A stretch of 64,000 nucleotides of DNA from Ancylobacter gelatini (GCF_022601675.1 NZ_JAKVIL010000006.1:246308-310307); one strand, 5' to 3'. Positions 25,034 to 33,567 are shown, counted from the stretch's first letter. The notes: generated from the sequence alone by a model not told the origin. A program made the numbers and translations.

Positions 25034-26124
25034 AAGTCATCCCAAGATTCATCGGTGTCATATTTTTCGGATTCAGGCTTTCCGTAGTATAATTGACGGT
25101 GAAGATGAATATTAATGCGCACGGCAGTGCACCTTGCAGGGGTCATGGCTCCCGTTGGATCGCCGTTGGCGATCTTTTCAATCATCTGTACTCCCCATAA
25201 TCTCAGCTTTTTATCCCAAAAATCCTCGCGAATTAGGCTTGCTGCCAATTTCGTGTAGGAGGATATTTTCTCGACTTCAGTCACTCCGGTTATCGATTCC
25301 GACGATCGACGAAATTTCCAAAGTTGTTCGAGAGGATAGTCAATGCGCGGATAGATGCCTCCTCCGCCCCCACCTAGTGGGTCCACTCGTGTGCTGGCAT
25401 GGTCAGAGTATATAAGATTTACGCCATGTGTATTTTTAGATAATTCATTGTATAGCAGTCTCTCGTAGATTTCCTGCTCGGTTCGGCTCGCGAAGTCCGA
25501 GGGAAATGTTGTTGCGGAAACGCACATGTTTCCGGATGGAAAAAATTGGCTAAACTTCTTTATGTAAGCGTCCGCCTGAGACGCACTCGCGAGAAGTTCT
25601 CTGCCGCGGTGCTCAAAGTCAAATACAAATAATAACTGATCAGAATTAATATATTGTGCCGCCGTCTGGATGACGGTGTCGTATTTTTCAATATCGCTAA
25701 GCTTTACGCGAATAACAATGCCGCGATTTAGGCTTGACAGCTTTTGTATTTGAAAGGGCAATTGAGTTAGATCGCCAATTAATGCGCAGGGAATAACATT
25801 TGGCTTCTCTGCAACAAAAGAATACCAATTGTCGTAGCCGTTTTTAGGGTCTCTTAGGGCTGCTATCTCGTGATGGACGGGCCGTATCGTCGTTGAGGTG
25901 ACGCTGTCCAGAGCGACATCGGCTATCCAATTTCGTTCCCCCAGCGCGCTTTCAGCCTGCTGAATGGCACTGGAGAGAAAATGTGCTGAGGCCCAAGGCT
26001 TCAAAATAATAAATGGGGTTAGGGCGTCCTTACATTTATTGGGAAGTTCCGTCAGGGCCCTAATTTCAGCAGGGCGAACCGACATTATTGGAAGGTATTG
26101 CATCCTGCGCGGCTTTAAGAGCAT
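25030..26124 (-). CDS. Beta-family protein
   Basis: This 364-residue AT-rich gene starts at ATG 26124 with AGGGA upstream. The N-terminus YLPIMSVRPAEIRAL, followed by ALTPFIILKPW, is the pattern of the beta protein family (T4 beta-like, related to sce7725), which is often found beside sce7726 genes. A Gly-rich loop (DPLGGGGGGIYP) lies in the second half. It is the last gene of a three-gene leftward operon with ImmA/IrrE and a two-TM protein. Its exact role is unknown. Confidence 0.6.
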   Translation of the reverse strand: MLLKPRRMQYLPIMSVRPAEIRALTELPNKCKDALTPFIILKPWASAHFLSSAIQQAESALGERNWIADVALDSVTSTTIRPVHHEIAALRDPKNGYDNWYSFVAEKPNVIPCALIGDLTQLPFQIQKLSSLNRGIVIRVKLSDIEKYDTVIQTAAQYINSDQLLFVFDFEHRGRELLASASQADAYIKKFSQFFPSGNMCVSATTFPSDFASRTEQEIYERLLYNELSKNTHGVNLIYSDHASTRVDPLGGGGGGIYPRIDYPLEQLWKFRRSSESITGVTEVEKISSYTKLAASLIREDFWDKKLRLWGVQMIEKIANGDPTGAMTPARCTAVRINIHLHRQLYYGKPESEKYDTDESWDDF

Positions 26125-26132
26125 GCTTTTCC

Positions 26133-26630
26133 CTAGGATAGGCCAAGTCTTATTTTCATGGCTGGCTCAGAAACCCCAAATTCCCTGGCCATTATTGCGA
26201 TCTTCTCATCGGAGCTAAAGCCAGAGAGTGACGATTCGTATTTTCGCACAAATTGAGTTGGCATCAAAATGTCTGCCGCCAGTTGATTGGCCTCAATTTC
26301 TAGAAAGTTCGTCAACTTGGAGCGGTAGAGCGCATCGTCGGTTAGGCCGGCCCCAATTTTATCTCTATGAAGAAGATAATGTGCGATCTCATGGGCAACC
26401 GTGAAGCGCTGCCTGCCTTCGCTATCGTGACGATTAACACGTATTGTGTATGTTCCAGGTCGATCCTGCGATGGCCTTATCTCACCTGAAATTCCCGCCG
26501 GAAGAGTTGACGCTTTGACTTCTATGCCAAGTTCGCGAGCTAATGCCGAGAGCTTAACAGGAACATTCGATATGTGACTGAGAACTATTTCGCGCTCGCG
26601 CGAATTTAATCGGTCAAGATACCTATTCAT
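26133..26630 (-). CDS. ImmA/IrrE-family metallopeptidase
   Basis: I use ATG 26630 (165 residues), with GGAG 9 nt upstream. The zinc site is clear: VAHEIAHYLLH gives His80, Glu81 and His84. The third ligand would be in the later Glu-rich helix (TNFLEIEANQLAADILMP). ImmA/IrrE proteases cleave repressors of mobile elements or stress regulons, usually together with an XRE repressor. No XRE gene is adjacent here; the partners are a two-TM protein upstream (8-bp overlap) and the beta-family gene downstream. That makes the substrate unclear. Confidence 0.8.
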   Translation of the reverse strand: MNRYLDRLNSREREIVLSHISNVPVKLSALARELGIEVKASTLPAGISGEIRPSQDRPGTYTIRVNRHDSEGRQRFTVAHEIAHYLLHRDKIGAGLTDDALYRSKLTNFLEIEANQLAADILMPTQFVRKYESSLSGFSSDEKIAIMAREFGVSEPAMKIRLGLS

Positions 26631-27150
26631 GAGAAGGTACTCCGTAAGGATCGTTCTCATCGCCTTCAATATTCGATGGCGCTATCCGCGTACCTTCGTA
26701 CGCGCGGCTGGCTAGTTTTGCTTCTATCAATGTTTTTGCAGCGCCGTTTTTTATTGAATCTTCTAAATGTTTATCTACCTGTTCCATAATGCGCACTCCA
26801 AGAGTGCCATCTAGTTCACCTTCTACGCAGGTCTCAGCTGCTATCTGAGCAGCACGCATTAATTGAGTATAGCCCCATATGGCTAGTATGCCCACGAACA
26901 CGCCGATCACAGTGACAATTAACCCTGCTGCGCCCAGCATGATTGCTGAGAAATCGGCGTACGTCATGCTGTCTCCGGATGATGCAACTTCCTCGGCCGG
27001 AAACCCGCGGCCAGCGTAAATCAACAATGCCACGCATATTCCACCGATAATCAGTCCTATAAAAAAAATTAGGACGACGATTTCCGTTGCAGTTCCGGGT
27101 GAGACCCTGCTCGATGAACGTTTCTTTTTCACGGTTTTTGCATCCACCAA
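26623..27150 (-). CDS. Two-TM membrane protein leading the ImmA/beta operon
   Basis: The 175-residue product has a basic N-terminus (KTVKKKRSSSR) and two long hydrophobic segments: about residues 23-47 (IVVLIFFIGLIIGGICVALL) and 68-95 (IMLGAAGLIVTVIGVFVGIL). The C-terminal half is soluble. It overlaps the metallopeptidase gene by 8 bp. It could be a sensor or effector that acts at the membrane; the family is not recognised. Confidence 0.65.
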   Translation of the reverse strand: MVDAKTVKKKRSSSRVSPGTATEIVVLIFFIGLIIGGICVALLIYAGRGFPAEEVASSGDSMTYADFSAIMLGAAGLIVTVIGVFVGILAIWGYTQLMRAAQIAAETCVEGELDGTLGVRIMEQVDKHLEDSIKNGAAKTLIEAKLASRAYEGTRIAPSNIEGDENDPYGVPSHE

Positions 27151-27525
27151 TGGCTCTCAATGTTAGAACATAAGTGGAACAAAAATGCAAGATAACGGAG
27201 AGTGATCGTCGCGGATCTCGATTGCGTAGAGTGCCAAGTAAGCATCGCGGGATGTTCGATGCTGACCGAGAGTGTGAATGCCATCGGGAGCTCGATTCCG
27301 CTGACCGCATTTTCCGGGGGACGAGTTGAAAGTCGAGATCGGTGGTACGGTAACAATATCATCCCTTGGGCTTTACGGCGCTTCGGGCGTCAGATGCGCG
27401 GCGAGTTGAGGCTTGCCTCATCAATAGCAGGAACTGCGTGTAGGCGACACATTGATGGGCAACACCTTACCTTTAGCAGCTACAGGCAGCCTGTTGCGGG
27501 GCGACCTTACCCGCATGAGGCTATT
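27151..27525. other. Island boundary region without a recognised gene
   Basis: These 375 bp lie between the AT-rich island and rhizobial small genes. A rightward frame runs through them but has no good start or conserved pattern. No tRNA or clear att repeat is seen. The leftward island operon's promoter should lie just right of 27150. Confidence 0.4.
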
Positions 27526-27729
27526 ATGATTGACGAGCAGATCAGCCAGCTGCAAGGCGCGCTCAATGAAGCATCGCTCATTCTCGAATGCAGCAGCTAT
27601 CTCTTGGAAAGCGAACACCGCGACCCCGCACGATGGCGCGAAATGATTGGCATTCTCAATAATTTGGCGCGTGCCCGCCTCAGTGGCGCTACGGCCGCTG
27701 TCGATGAGCTGGAGGCGGCTTTCCTCTAG
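27526..27729 (+). CDS. Small hypothetical protein (67 aa)
   Basis: ATG 27526 is preceded by GAGG at 6 nt. The 67-residue product is helical (DEQISQLQGALNEASLILEC, then WREMIGILNNLARARL). It is followed by another small rightward gene with host-like codon use. No function is known. Confidence 0.5.
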   Translation: MIDEQISQLQGALNEASLILECSSYLLESEHRDPARWREMIGILNNLARARLSGATAAVDELEAAFL

Positions 27730-27834
27730 CGCCGACAGTGGGAGGTGCGGACGAGATCCGTCGGATGTCGCCGCCCTCTTGTTCTCTTTTCGTTCTCATG
27801 GAATCTATCTCTCGATCTGACGAGGGAGATGGTC

Positions 27835-28062
27835 ATGACGAGCGAGCAGCCCCCAGCCGAGGGGGAGCCCATTGTCATCACGGATGATGATATCGACGAG
27901 GCGATTGCCGCCTGCGACGGCGATCTGAGGGGCACCATCAAGGCGCTGTTGATCGGGCAGCAATATCTCGAGGTCGCGCTCGAGATGGCGCGGCAGGAAG
28001 CATCCTGGGGGTATCTCAGGGGGCGCCCGTCGCGGCGATCGGGCCATGCGGCGGAAGGGTGA
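27835..28062 (+). CDS. Small acidic conserved rhizobial protein (75 aa)
   Basis: I use ATG 27835, with GGGAG 6 nt upstream. The product starts MTSEQPPAEGEPIVITDDD and has IDEAIAACDGDLRGTIKALL, a small protein type common in rhizobial chromosomes. It overlaps the next gene by 17 bp. It marks the return to host sequence after the island. The function is unknown. Confidence 0.6.
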   Translation: MTSEQPPAEGEPIVITDDDIDEAIAACDGDLRGTIKALLIGQQYLEVALEMARQEASWGYLRGRPSRRSGHAAEG

Positions 28063-28294
28063 GATCACCCTCGGGCAGATCCGGCGAAACTATCCCTATC
28101 AACTCGCTTTCCTGGAGGAGCACGAGCGTGATTTGCTCTGGGGCGCCCGCTATTATGTGTCCTGCGCTCCCCGGTCGTTCAGCGCGCATATCGACGGGCG
28201 CCGGCACGTCGTCGTCGCTTTCGCCGAGGAGGCGGACCTTGTGGCGTTTCAGCGCCATGCCGGCGGAATGAGGCTGCCAGTCAAAGAGCTTTGA
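28046..28294 (+). CDS. Small hypothetical protein (82 aa)
   Basis: The product is 82 residues (MRRKGEITLGQIRRNYPYQL, ending GMRLPVKEL). It overlaps the preceding small gene by 17 bp, so the pair looks co-translated. It has a balanced alpha/beta composition. I do not recognise a family. Confidence 0.55.
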   Translation: MRRKGEITLGQIRRNYPYQLAFLEEHERDLLWGARYYVSCAPRSFSAHIDGRRHVVVAFAEEADLVAFQRHAGGMRLPVKEL

Positions 28295-28380
28295 AAGCGG
28301 GAGGTCACCTCTGCCATTGCCGTGCTCAACGATGCGGCGGGCTGGTAGCTGCTGTCTCCGCCGGGCCTTTCAACCCTGTG

Positions 28381-28421
28381 CGTCTCATATGAGACGTGAG
28401 ACGGTCTCACGCAGTCTCATG
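28381..28421. promoter_or_regulatory. Cluster of GTCTCA palindromes upstream of the DUF2336 gene
   Basis: A 16-bp perfect palindrome CGTCTCATATGAGACG (28381-28396) abuts GTGAGACGGTCTCAC (28396-28410, 7-bp arms). Another half-site AGTCTCAT (28413-28420) follows. This looks like an array of operators for one dimeric regulator. The gap 28295-28596 has no gene. Confidence 0.5.
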
Positions 28422-28497
28422 TTCGCGGCTTGTTCACATCGCCGTGGGAGCGAAGAGACTGAGAGCCAAGGCATTTTTCATTTTGGCGTTTAGCCAT

Positions 28498-28522
28498 GAT
28501 GGTTAACGGGTTTCTAACCATC
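28498..28522. promoter_or_regulatory. Inverted pair of CtrA-like TTAACCAT motifs
   Basis: GATGGTTA (28498-28505) and TAACCATC (28515-28522) are perfect 8-bp arms. The left arm with its next base is the complement of TTAACCAT, an 8-mer associated with CtrA in alphaproteobacteria; the right arm has one mismatch. A CtrA-type control of the downstream gene is inferred. Confidence 0.4.
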
Positions 28523-28596
28523 GGCGGCTAGCTTGTTTTCAGCCGTCCTGTTCCGGGGCGCGCCGTGCCGATGTTTCCGAAAAGCCTGTCCAACCC

Positions 28597-29742
28597 ATGT
28601 CCGCCCCCTTCGGCTCCGGCCTGAAAGTACTGATCGAGGAAGCGCGTCGCCAGAATGCGGACACGCGCCCGGAACTGCTGCGCCTGCTGGGCCGGCTTTA
28701 TCTGGCCGCGCCGACCCATGACGCGACCGAGCAGGCGCGCTTCGCGACACTGGCGATCCGCCTGATCGACGCCGTTGCACCCTCAGTCGCCGCGCCGGTT
28801 GTGCGCAGCCTTGCGGAGCGGACGGATCTGCCGCGTGAACTGGCGCTGCACCTCGCCAAGGGGCCGCTGGCGCTGGCCGGGCCGATCCTGCGGCTGTCAC
28901 CGGTTCTGGAGGAAGACACCCTGCTGGCGATCGCCAGCGACGCGACCAAGGATCATCTCGCCGCGCTCTCGGTGCGGCGCGACGTATCGCCGGCTCTGGC
29001 CAAGAAGCTGGCCTCGATGATGCTCGGGGAGGCGGTTTCCGTGGGCGACCTTAAGCCGGAAGCCGTGGACGCCGCCGCGCCCCTCGTCCCCGAGCCGGCA
29101 ACCCAGGCCCCGCCTGCGGCCGCGCCGCCCGCCGCTGCGATGGTCACCCCGACCGCCCTTGTCGACGTCGCCCCGGCGCCCACGGAGACACGGCCGGCAG
29201 CGGGGCGGGCGGATTATCTTTCCGCGAGCCCGGAAGACCGGGCGCTCATCGTCCAGCGCCTCGTCACGCTGGCGCCGCTGCCGCTCGCCGAACGCGTTGC
29301 AGCGCCCGGCCCTGACTTCACCGATGCCCTTCTGGAGGCCGCCCGCTGTGACGATGCCGCTGCCGTGGCCTCGCTGCTGGAGCAGGCGCTCGGTGTCAGC
29401 GCGGAGACGGCGGTGCGCATCGTTGCCGATGAGAGCGGGCAGGCGCTGGCCGTCGCGGCGCGGGCGCTCGGGCTCTCCTTCGCCATTCTCTCTCGCGTGC
29501 TATTCCGGTTGCATCCGGTGACCGGGCGCTCGGCTGCCGACATGGCACGGCTTGCCGACATGTTCGACGGCTTGCCCAATGCCAGCGCGCAGCATCTTGT
29601 GGCCTCGTGGCGGGGCGGTACCAGGCGGTCCGGTGCCCGCCCTGGCGAAGAGGCCCCCTCGATGCGCGAGTTCGCCGTTGCGAGGCCTGTTGCCGCCAAT
29701 GCCGGGCAGGGGGCCGAGAAAGCGGAAAAGCAGCGGTCCTGA
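28597..29742 (+). CDS. DUF2336 domain protein
   Basis: This 381-residue alpha-helical protein has a DUF2336-type repeat pattern. Examples are ELLRLLGRLYLAAPTHDATE, then VVRSLAERTDLPRELALHLA, LAKGPLALAGPILR and HLAALSVRRDVSPALAKKL. A Pro/Ala-rich linker lies at about 165-205. HEAT-like helices follow. The protein is typical of alphaproteobacteria; its role is unknown. The upstream region has a palindrome array and CtrA-like motifs. Confidence 0.75.
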   Translation: MSAPFGSGLKVLIEEARRQNADTRPELLRLLGRLYLAAPTHDATEQARFATLAIRLIDAVAPSVAAPVVRSLAERTDLPRELALHLAKGPLALAGPILRLSPVLEEDTLLAIASDATKDHLAALSVRRDVSPALAKKLASMMLGEAVSVGDLKPEAVDAAAPLVPEPATQAPPAAAPPAAAMVTPTALVDVAPAPTETRPAAGRADYLSASPEDRALIVQRLVTLAPLPLAERVAAPGPDFTDALLEAARCDDAAAVASLLEQALGVSAETAVRIVADESGQALAVAARALGLSFAILSRVLFRLHPVTGRSAADMARLADMFDGLPNASAQHLVASWRGGTRRSGARPGEEAPSMREFAVARPVAANAGQGAEKAEKQRS

Positions 29743-29766
29743 GCCGCGCTCAGCTGCCGGTGCGCT

Positions 29767-30111
29767 TCAGTCCGTGACGATTTCCAGGAAATGCCGGCCC
29801 TCGCGGTCCTCGATCTCGACGAACCACAGGTCCGCGTCGTAGCCGATCTCGCGACGCATGCGCTCCTCCACTTCGGGCTCGGGCGAGCCGGGTGGCAGGC
29901 GCTGCTCGAAAGAGCGATCGCCGGTGTCCTCGCGCGCGTCGAGCGAGGGAAGGGCGGGGGCATAGAGCGCGGCATGGCCGTCCAGCGTCGCCACCTTCAC
30001 GAAGATCGCGCCGGCCTCGTCCGAGCCGTGGCGACGCACCGCCGCGAAGGCGCCCGCACCATTGGCACGGCGGATAAGGGCGGCGACCCAGAAGGCGCTC
30101 TTGAGGCGCAT
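29767..30111 (-). CDS. DUF1491-family protein
   Basis: The product has 114 residues: RLKSAFWVAALIRRANGAGA, then FVKVATLDGHAALYAPA, and finally DADLWFVEIEDREGRHFLE. This is the DUF1491 pattern, a small protein widespread in alphaproteobacteria. It is convergent with the DUF2336 gene and lies just downstream of the peptidoglycan-binding gene. Function unknown. Confidence 0.8.
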   Translation of the reverse strand: MRLKSAFWVAALIRRANGAGAFAAVRRHGSDEAGAIFVKVATLDGHAALYAPALPSLDAREDTGDRSFEQRLPPGSPEPEVEERMRREIGYDADLWFVEIEDREGRHFLEIVTD

Positions 30112-30119
30112 GGCGCGAC

Positions 30120-30839
30120 CTATCGGATGGAGAAGCCGGCGACGGCGTTGAGTTCACGGATCAGCTTGTCGCTGATCTCGCCGGTAACAGGGAGGCGACG
30201 GTCGCGCTCGAAGCGCTGGATCGCCTGCTGGGTAGCGGTCCCGGTGCGCCCGTCGATCGGGACCGGGCCGTAGCCGATGCTCGCGAGCGCCTTCTGGACT
30301 TCCATCACCCGCGCCGAAACGCCGAGGTCTCCGGGCGGGCGGAAGGCGGCCGGGCTCTGGGTGGCTGCGTTCGCTGCGGAATTTGCGGCGGGCGTGCCGT
30401 AGAGCGGCATGGGGGGCTGAATCGCAGGTTGCGCCTGTACGGGCGCAGCCGGTTTCGGCGGAGGTGCGGCAGGCTTCACCGGAGGCAGCGGAATGCTGGG
30501 TGCGAGAACGATGGGCGCGGCGGGGGCCGGCGGCGCGGCTTCGACCGGGGAAGGCGCGGCGGGGGCCGGCTCGGGCGCGCGCAGTTCGGCCGGCGCGCTC
30601 GGGGGCACTGGTGCCGGCTTCTGCGCGGACACCAGCGAGAACAGCGAGGTGATGTCGGGGCGGCGGCCATTCTGCAGCGCCAGCGCGTTGAACAGCACGC
30701 CGGCCGCAGCGGCGGCGGCGAGGAAGGCCATGAACAGATCGGACCTGCGGCGCTCGCTGCGCGGCGTGTAGTCGGCGAGGCGTCCGCCTTCGAGGCCGAT
30801 ATCGTTCGCCAGCAGATCGCTCGCATAGGAACGGGGCAT
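30120..30839 (-). CDS. Membrane-anchored peptidoglycan-binding domain protein
   Basis: I use ATG 30839 (MPRSYASDLLANDIG, 239 residues). One TM segment (LFMAFLAAAAAAGVLFNALA) lies near residues 36-55. A long Pro/Ala-rich periplasmic linker follows, and then a PG_binding_1 domain (VQKALASIGYGPVPIDGRTG, TATQQAIQRFERDRRLPV). It likely tethers something to the cell wall. It is divergent from the DUF5330 gene, sharing a 219-bp promoter region. Confidence 0.75.
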   Translation of the reverse strand: MPRSYASDLLANDIGLEGGRLADYTPRSERRRSDLFMAFLAAAAAAGVLFNALALQNGRRPDITSLFSLVSAQKPAPVPPSAPAELRAPEPAPAAPSPVEAAPPAPAAPIVLAPSIPLPPVKPAAPPPKPAAPVQAQPAIQPPMPLYGTPAANSAANAATQSPAAFRPPGDLGVSARVMEVQKALASIGYGPVPIDGRTGTATQQAIQRFERDRRLPVTGEISDKLIRELNAVAGFSIR

Positions 30840-31058
30840 GAAGCAGCCTGAAAATGTGTGGCGCGCCTTCGGGCGCTCGATGGCATGACTGTGCCACAGG
30901 GGCCTTAAGCGAACCCTAAAACCGGCATCGTGCTTAACACCGGCTTTCCGCGATCCCGAGAATTCGCACGATCCCGGCATCGGATGAGCAACGCCTTGCG
31001 TTTATTATGGTGTTGCCGGCATTCCGGCGGACGTTCGTCGATCTTCGCGAGACCTGTC

Positions 31059-31577
31059 ATGTTCTTCCTGTTGCGCGTGGCATTCTGGCTGACCCTCGTT
31101 TTCCTGCTGTTGCCGGGCCTGTCCGGCACCTCGGGCGACGGGCGGAGCGTCGAGGGCGAGCACGCGGCATCGAACCCGGCCGCTCCCAAGGTCGGGGCGT
31201 TCGAGGCGCTGGGCGCGGCCTCGTCCGCCGTGGCGGATGCGGGGGGCTTCTGCACCCGGCAGCCGCAGGCCTGCGCCATTGGGTCCAACATCATCGACAT
31301 GCTGGGTGAGCGGGCTCAAGCCGGAGCCCAACTTGTGCTTGGCTATATCACCGAGCAGATCGTCGAGCAGAAGCGACGGGTGGCCGAGCGCGCGGCCGGG
31401 TCTTCCGCCGCCGACACGCTGAACGCGCATGATCTGAGCCCGGCCTGGCAGGGCGCGCGGCCGGGTTCGCCCGCGCCGGAGGCTCCCGCCCGCGCCTCGG
31501 AAGCCGAGCCGGCTGCCGCCGCCAAGGGCGCGCCCGGCGCGCCGCCGGTGCCGCTGCCCCCCAAGAAACCGGCCTGA
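31059..31577 (+). CDS. DUF5330 domain protein
   Basis: I use ATG 31059 (MFFLLRVAFWLTLVFLLLPG, 172 residues), a start with a clear N-terminal membrane anchor or signal segment. The core (FCTRQPQACAIGSNI, MLGERAQAGAQLVLGY) is the DUF5330 pattern seen in rhizobial genomes. The C-terminus is Ala/Pro-rich. The two conserved cysteines suggest a periplasmic disulfide. The function is unknown. Confidence 0.75.
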   Translation: MFFLLRVAFWLTLVFLLLPGLSGTSGDGRSVEGEHAASNPAAPKVGAFEALGAASSAVADAGGFCTRQPQACAIGSNIIDMLGERAQAGAQLVLGYITEQIVEQKRRVAERAAGSSAADTLNAHDLSPAWQGARPGSPAPEAPARASEAEPAAAAKGAPGAPPVPLPPKKPA

Positions 31578-31663
31578 TCGGCGCCGCCGCCGGCGCTTTC
31601 GGCGCGCCGATGCAAAAATGCACGGGTGGCATTGCCGTGGACACGGTTCCCGGCGCCGCCTTC

Positions 31664-31687
31664 AGATGATACTGATGGGTATCATCT
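31664..31687 (+). promoter_or_regulatory. Palindromic operator upstream of the FMN reductase gene
   Basis: Perfect 9-bp arms AGATGATAC (31664-31672) and GTATCATCT (31679-31687) are separated by 6 bp and lie 40 bp before the ATG. A binding site for the TetR protein encoded in the same operon is the likely meaning. Confidence 0.55.
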
Positions 31688-31727
31688 GGCCCATGAGCGG
31701 CCATGCCCGGCAGGAAAGTTCAGACCC

Positions 31728-32300
31728 ATGTCCACCCGTCCCAAAATTCTCGGCATCTCCGGCAGCCTGCGCGCTGCCTCTTTCTCGACCGCGCTGCTGG
31801 AGGCGCTGAAGCACGCGCTGGCCGACAAGGCCGACCTCACGGTTTTCCGGCTCAATGACGTGCCGTTCTACAATCAGGACGAGGACAACGCGACGCCGCC
31901 GGCCGGGGCCGTGGCGCTGCGCGAAGCCATCGCCGCGGCGGACGGGCTGATCGTGGCCTCGCCGGAATATAATTACGGCACCTCCGGCGCGATGAAGAAC
32001 GCCATCGACTGGGGCTCGCGCCCCTATGCCAAGGGCGCGCTGATCGGCAAGCCGACGCTGGTGCTCACCTCCTCCCCCGGCTCCACCGGCGGCATCCGCG
32101 CCCAGGCGCAGCTTCGCGAGACGCTCACCGCCACCGGGGCGCGGGTCGTGACCTATCCGCATCTCGCGGTTCCCGGCGTTGCCGAGAAGGTGAAGGACGG
32201 CGTGTTCACCGACGAGAAGACCCGCGACTTCCTGCTCGGCGGCGCCGGGGCGCTGCTGAAGGAGATCGAGGTGGTCCGCTATTTCAAGCAGGGGGCCTGA
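31728..32300 (+). CDS. NADPH-dependent FMN reductase
   Basis: The product has 190 residues from ATG 31728 (MSTRPKILGISGSLRAASFS). It is a flavodoxin-fold reductase with the FMN phosphate loop GISGSLRAASFS and the ASPEYNYGTSGAMKNAIDW signature. It reduces flavins, quinones or azo compounds with NAD(P)H. A palindromic operator lies before it and a TetR gene follows after 49 bp, so an inducible stress response is likely. Confidence 0.85.
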   Translation: MSTRPKILGISGSLRAASFSTALLEALKHALADKADLTVFRLNDVPFYNQDEDNATPPAGAVALREAIAAADGLIVASPEYNYGTSGAMKNAIDWGSRPYAKGALIGKPTLVLTSSPGSTGGIRAQAQLRETLTATGARVVTYPHLAVPGVAEKVKDGVFTDEKTRDFLLGGAGALLKEIEVVRYFKQGA

Positions 32301-32349
32301 CACGGCCACAACCGACCATAGCGATGCGGCGGAGGACGCCGCATCGCCT

Positions 32350-32985
32350 GTGCCGGTGCCCTCGGCCGGACGGCGGGCGCTGGCCCGCCGCACGGAGCGC
32401 GGCCATGCCGCCTGCGACCGGCTGCGCGCCACGGCGGCCTGCCTGTTCGTCACGCACGGCTATGACGGGGTGAGCCTCGACGAGATCGTGCGCGTGGCGG
32501 GCGGGTCCAAGACCAATATCTACGCCTTCTTCGGCGGCAAGGAGGGCCTGTTCCTCGCCGCGATCGAACATGCCTGCGGGCAGATCCTCGCGCCGTTCCA
32601 CGAGGTGGAACTTGACGGGCTGGGGCTGGAAGCGGGCCTTGCGCGGCTGGGCGAGGCGCTGCTCGACCAGCTTCTGACGCCGCGCCACCTCGCGCTGTTC
32701 CGCCTCGTGATCGGGGAAACCGCCCGGTTTCCGCAACTCGGCGCGCTCTGGTATCGCAGCGGGCCGGGGGTGACGCAGGCGCGGATAGCGGCGTTTATCC
32801 GCGCGCGCCGCCCCGGCATCGATGACGACCACGCAGCGGACCTCGCCCGGATGTTCCACGACATGGCGGTGCAGGACCTGCTGCATCGCGCGCTGTTCGC
32901 CCCTGACCTTCCGTCCGCCCGTGAACGCACGCGCATCGTCGCGCGGGCCGCCGTACTGGTGGTGCGCGAGGCGGAGCGGGGGTGA
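32350..32985 (+). CDS. TetR-family transcriptional regulator
   Basis: This 211-residue protein starts at GTG 32350; other starts are poor. The N-terminal HTH is typical: ATAACLFVTHGYDGVSLDEI, VRVAGGSKTNIYAFFGGKEG. The C-terminal half resembles the AefR-like ligand domain. It is downstream of the FMN reductase and probably controls it through the 31664 palindrome. Confidence 0.8.
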   Translation: MPVPSAGRRALARRTERGHAACDRLRATAACLFVTHGYDGVSLDEIVRVAGGSKTNIYAFFGGKEGLFLAAIEHACGQILAPFHEVELDGLGLEAGLARLGEALLDQLLTPRHLALFRLVIGETARFPQLGALWYRSGPGVTQARIAAFIRARRPGIDDDHAADLARMFHDMAVQDLLHRALFAPDLPSARERTRIVARAAVLVVREAERG

Positions 32986-33418
32986 GGCGCACCCGGGCGG
33001 ATGGTCGCCGCCCGGCTCCTGGCGCGTGAACAGCGGAGCGGGCTTGAGGTCGAGCCGTGGCGGGCCGTTCATGCAGGTCCACCCCCGAACCAGCACGGCG
33101 CCGTCCCCGATCCCGGGCGACGCGGCTGCGGACGACGAGATCGCGACAGATGCGTACCGCCAAGCGGGTCTGGCCTGCGGAGGCTCGGGCCGGGCTGAAG
33201 CGGTTTTTTCAGGCGCCCCGATCGGCGAACCATCCGGCCGCGTGATGGGAGCCGAGACGGCCTGCAGGCCTGACTTTGCCCGCCGCTCCGCTTCAGAACG
33301 GCACCTGTTTCGACGTTTCGGACCGATCCGCGATGAGACATCGGTGCGGGCCCACCGCCGCAAGGTTGTAGGATCGCGGCGGGAAAGAGGGGATTTACAC
33401 GATATAGGAATATAGTCA
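32986..33418. other. Gap before the GTA cluster, no gene recognised
   Basis: The 433 bp between the TetR gene and the putative GTA promoter contain open frames on both strands, but none has a conserved pattern or a good start. No RNA gene is seen. Confidence 0.4.
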
Positions 33419-33447
33419 TTGACAGCGTAACGCTGGCAGGGTAGGTT
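33419..33447 (+). promoter_or_regulatory. Putative GTA operon promoter with operator palindrome
   Basis: TTGACA (33419-33424) and TAGGTT (33442-33447) are 17 bp apart. The spacer holds CAGCGTAACGCTG (33423-33435), a perfect 6+1+6 palindrome. This looks like a sigma70-type promoter with a repressor site in the spacer. It lies about 110 bp before g1. Confidence 0.5.
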
Positions 33448-33508
33448 CTGGGCATGCTCCACACATGCGTCCGGGGCCGGCGGTTGCCGGGCGGGGCGAG
33501 GGTTTCGA

Positions 33509-33549
33509 GGCCGGCGTCGATCATTGCGTGATCGAGCGTCGGCCTTTTT
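33509..33549 (+). terminator. Terminator-like hairpin in the GTA leader
   Basis: The arm starting GGCCGGCGTCGATCA (33509-33523) pairs with TGATCGAGCGTCGGCC (33529-33544), with one mismatch and one bulge. Five T bases (33545-33549) follow. It sits between the promoter and the g1 start, so it can act as an attenuator or end a short RNA of about 95 nt. Confidence 0.55.
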
Positions 33550-33567
33550 CGTTCGCGGAGGGTGTCG

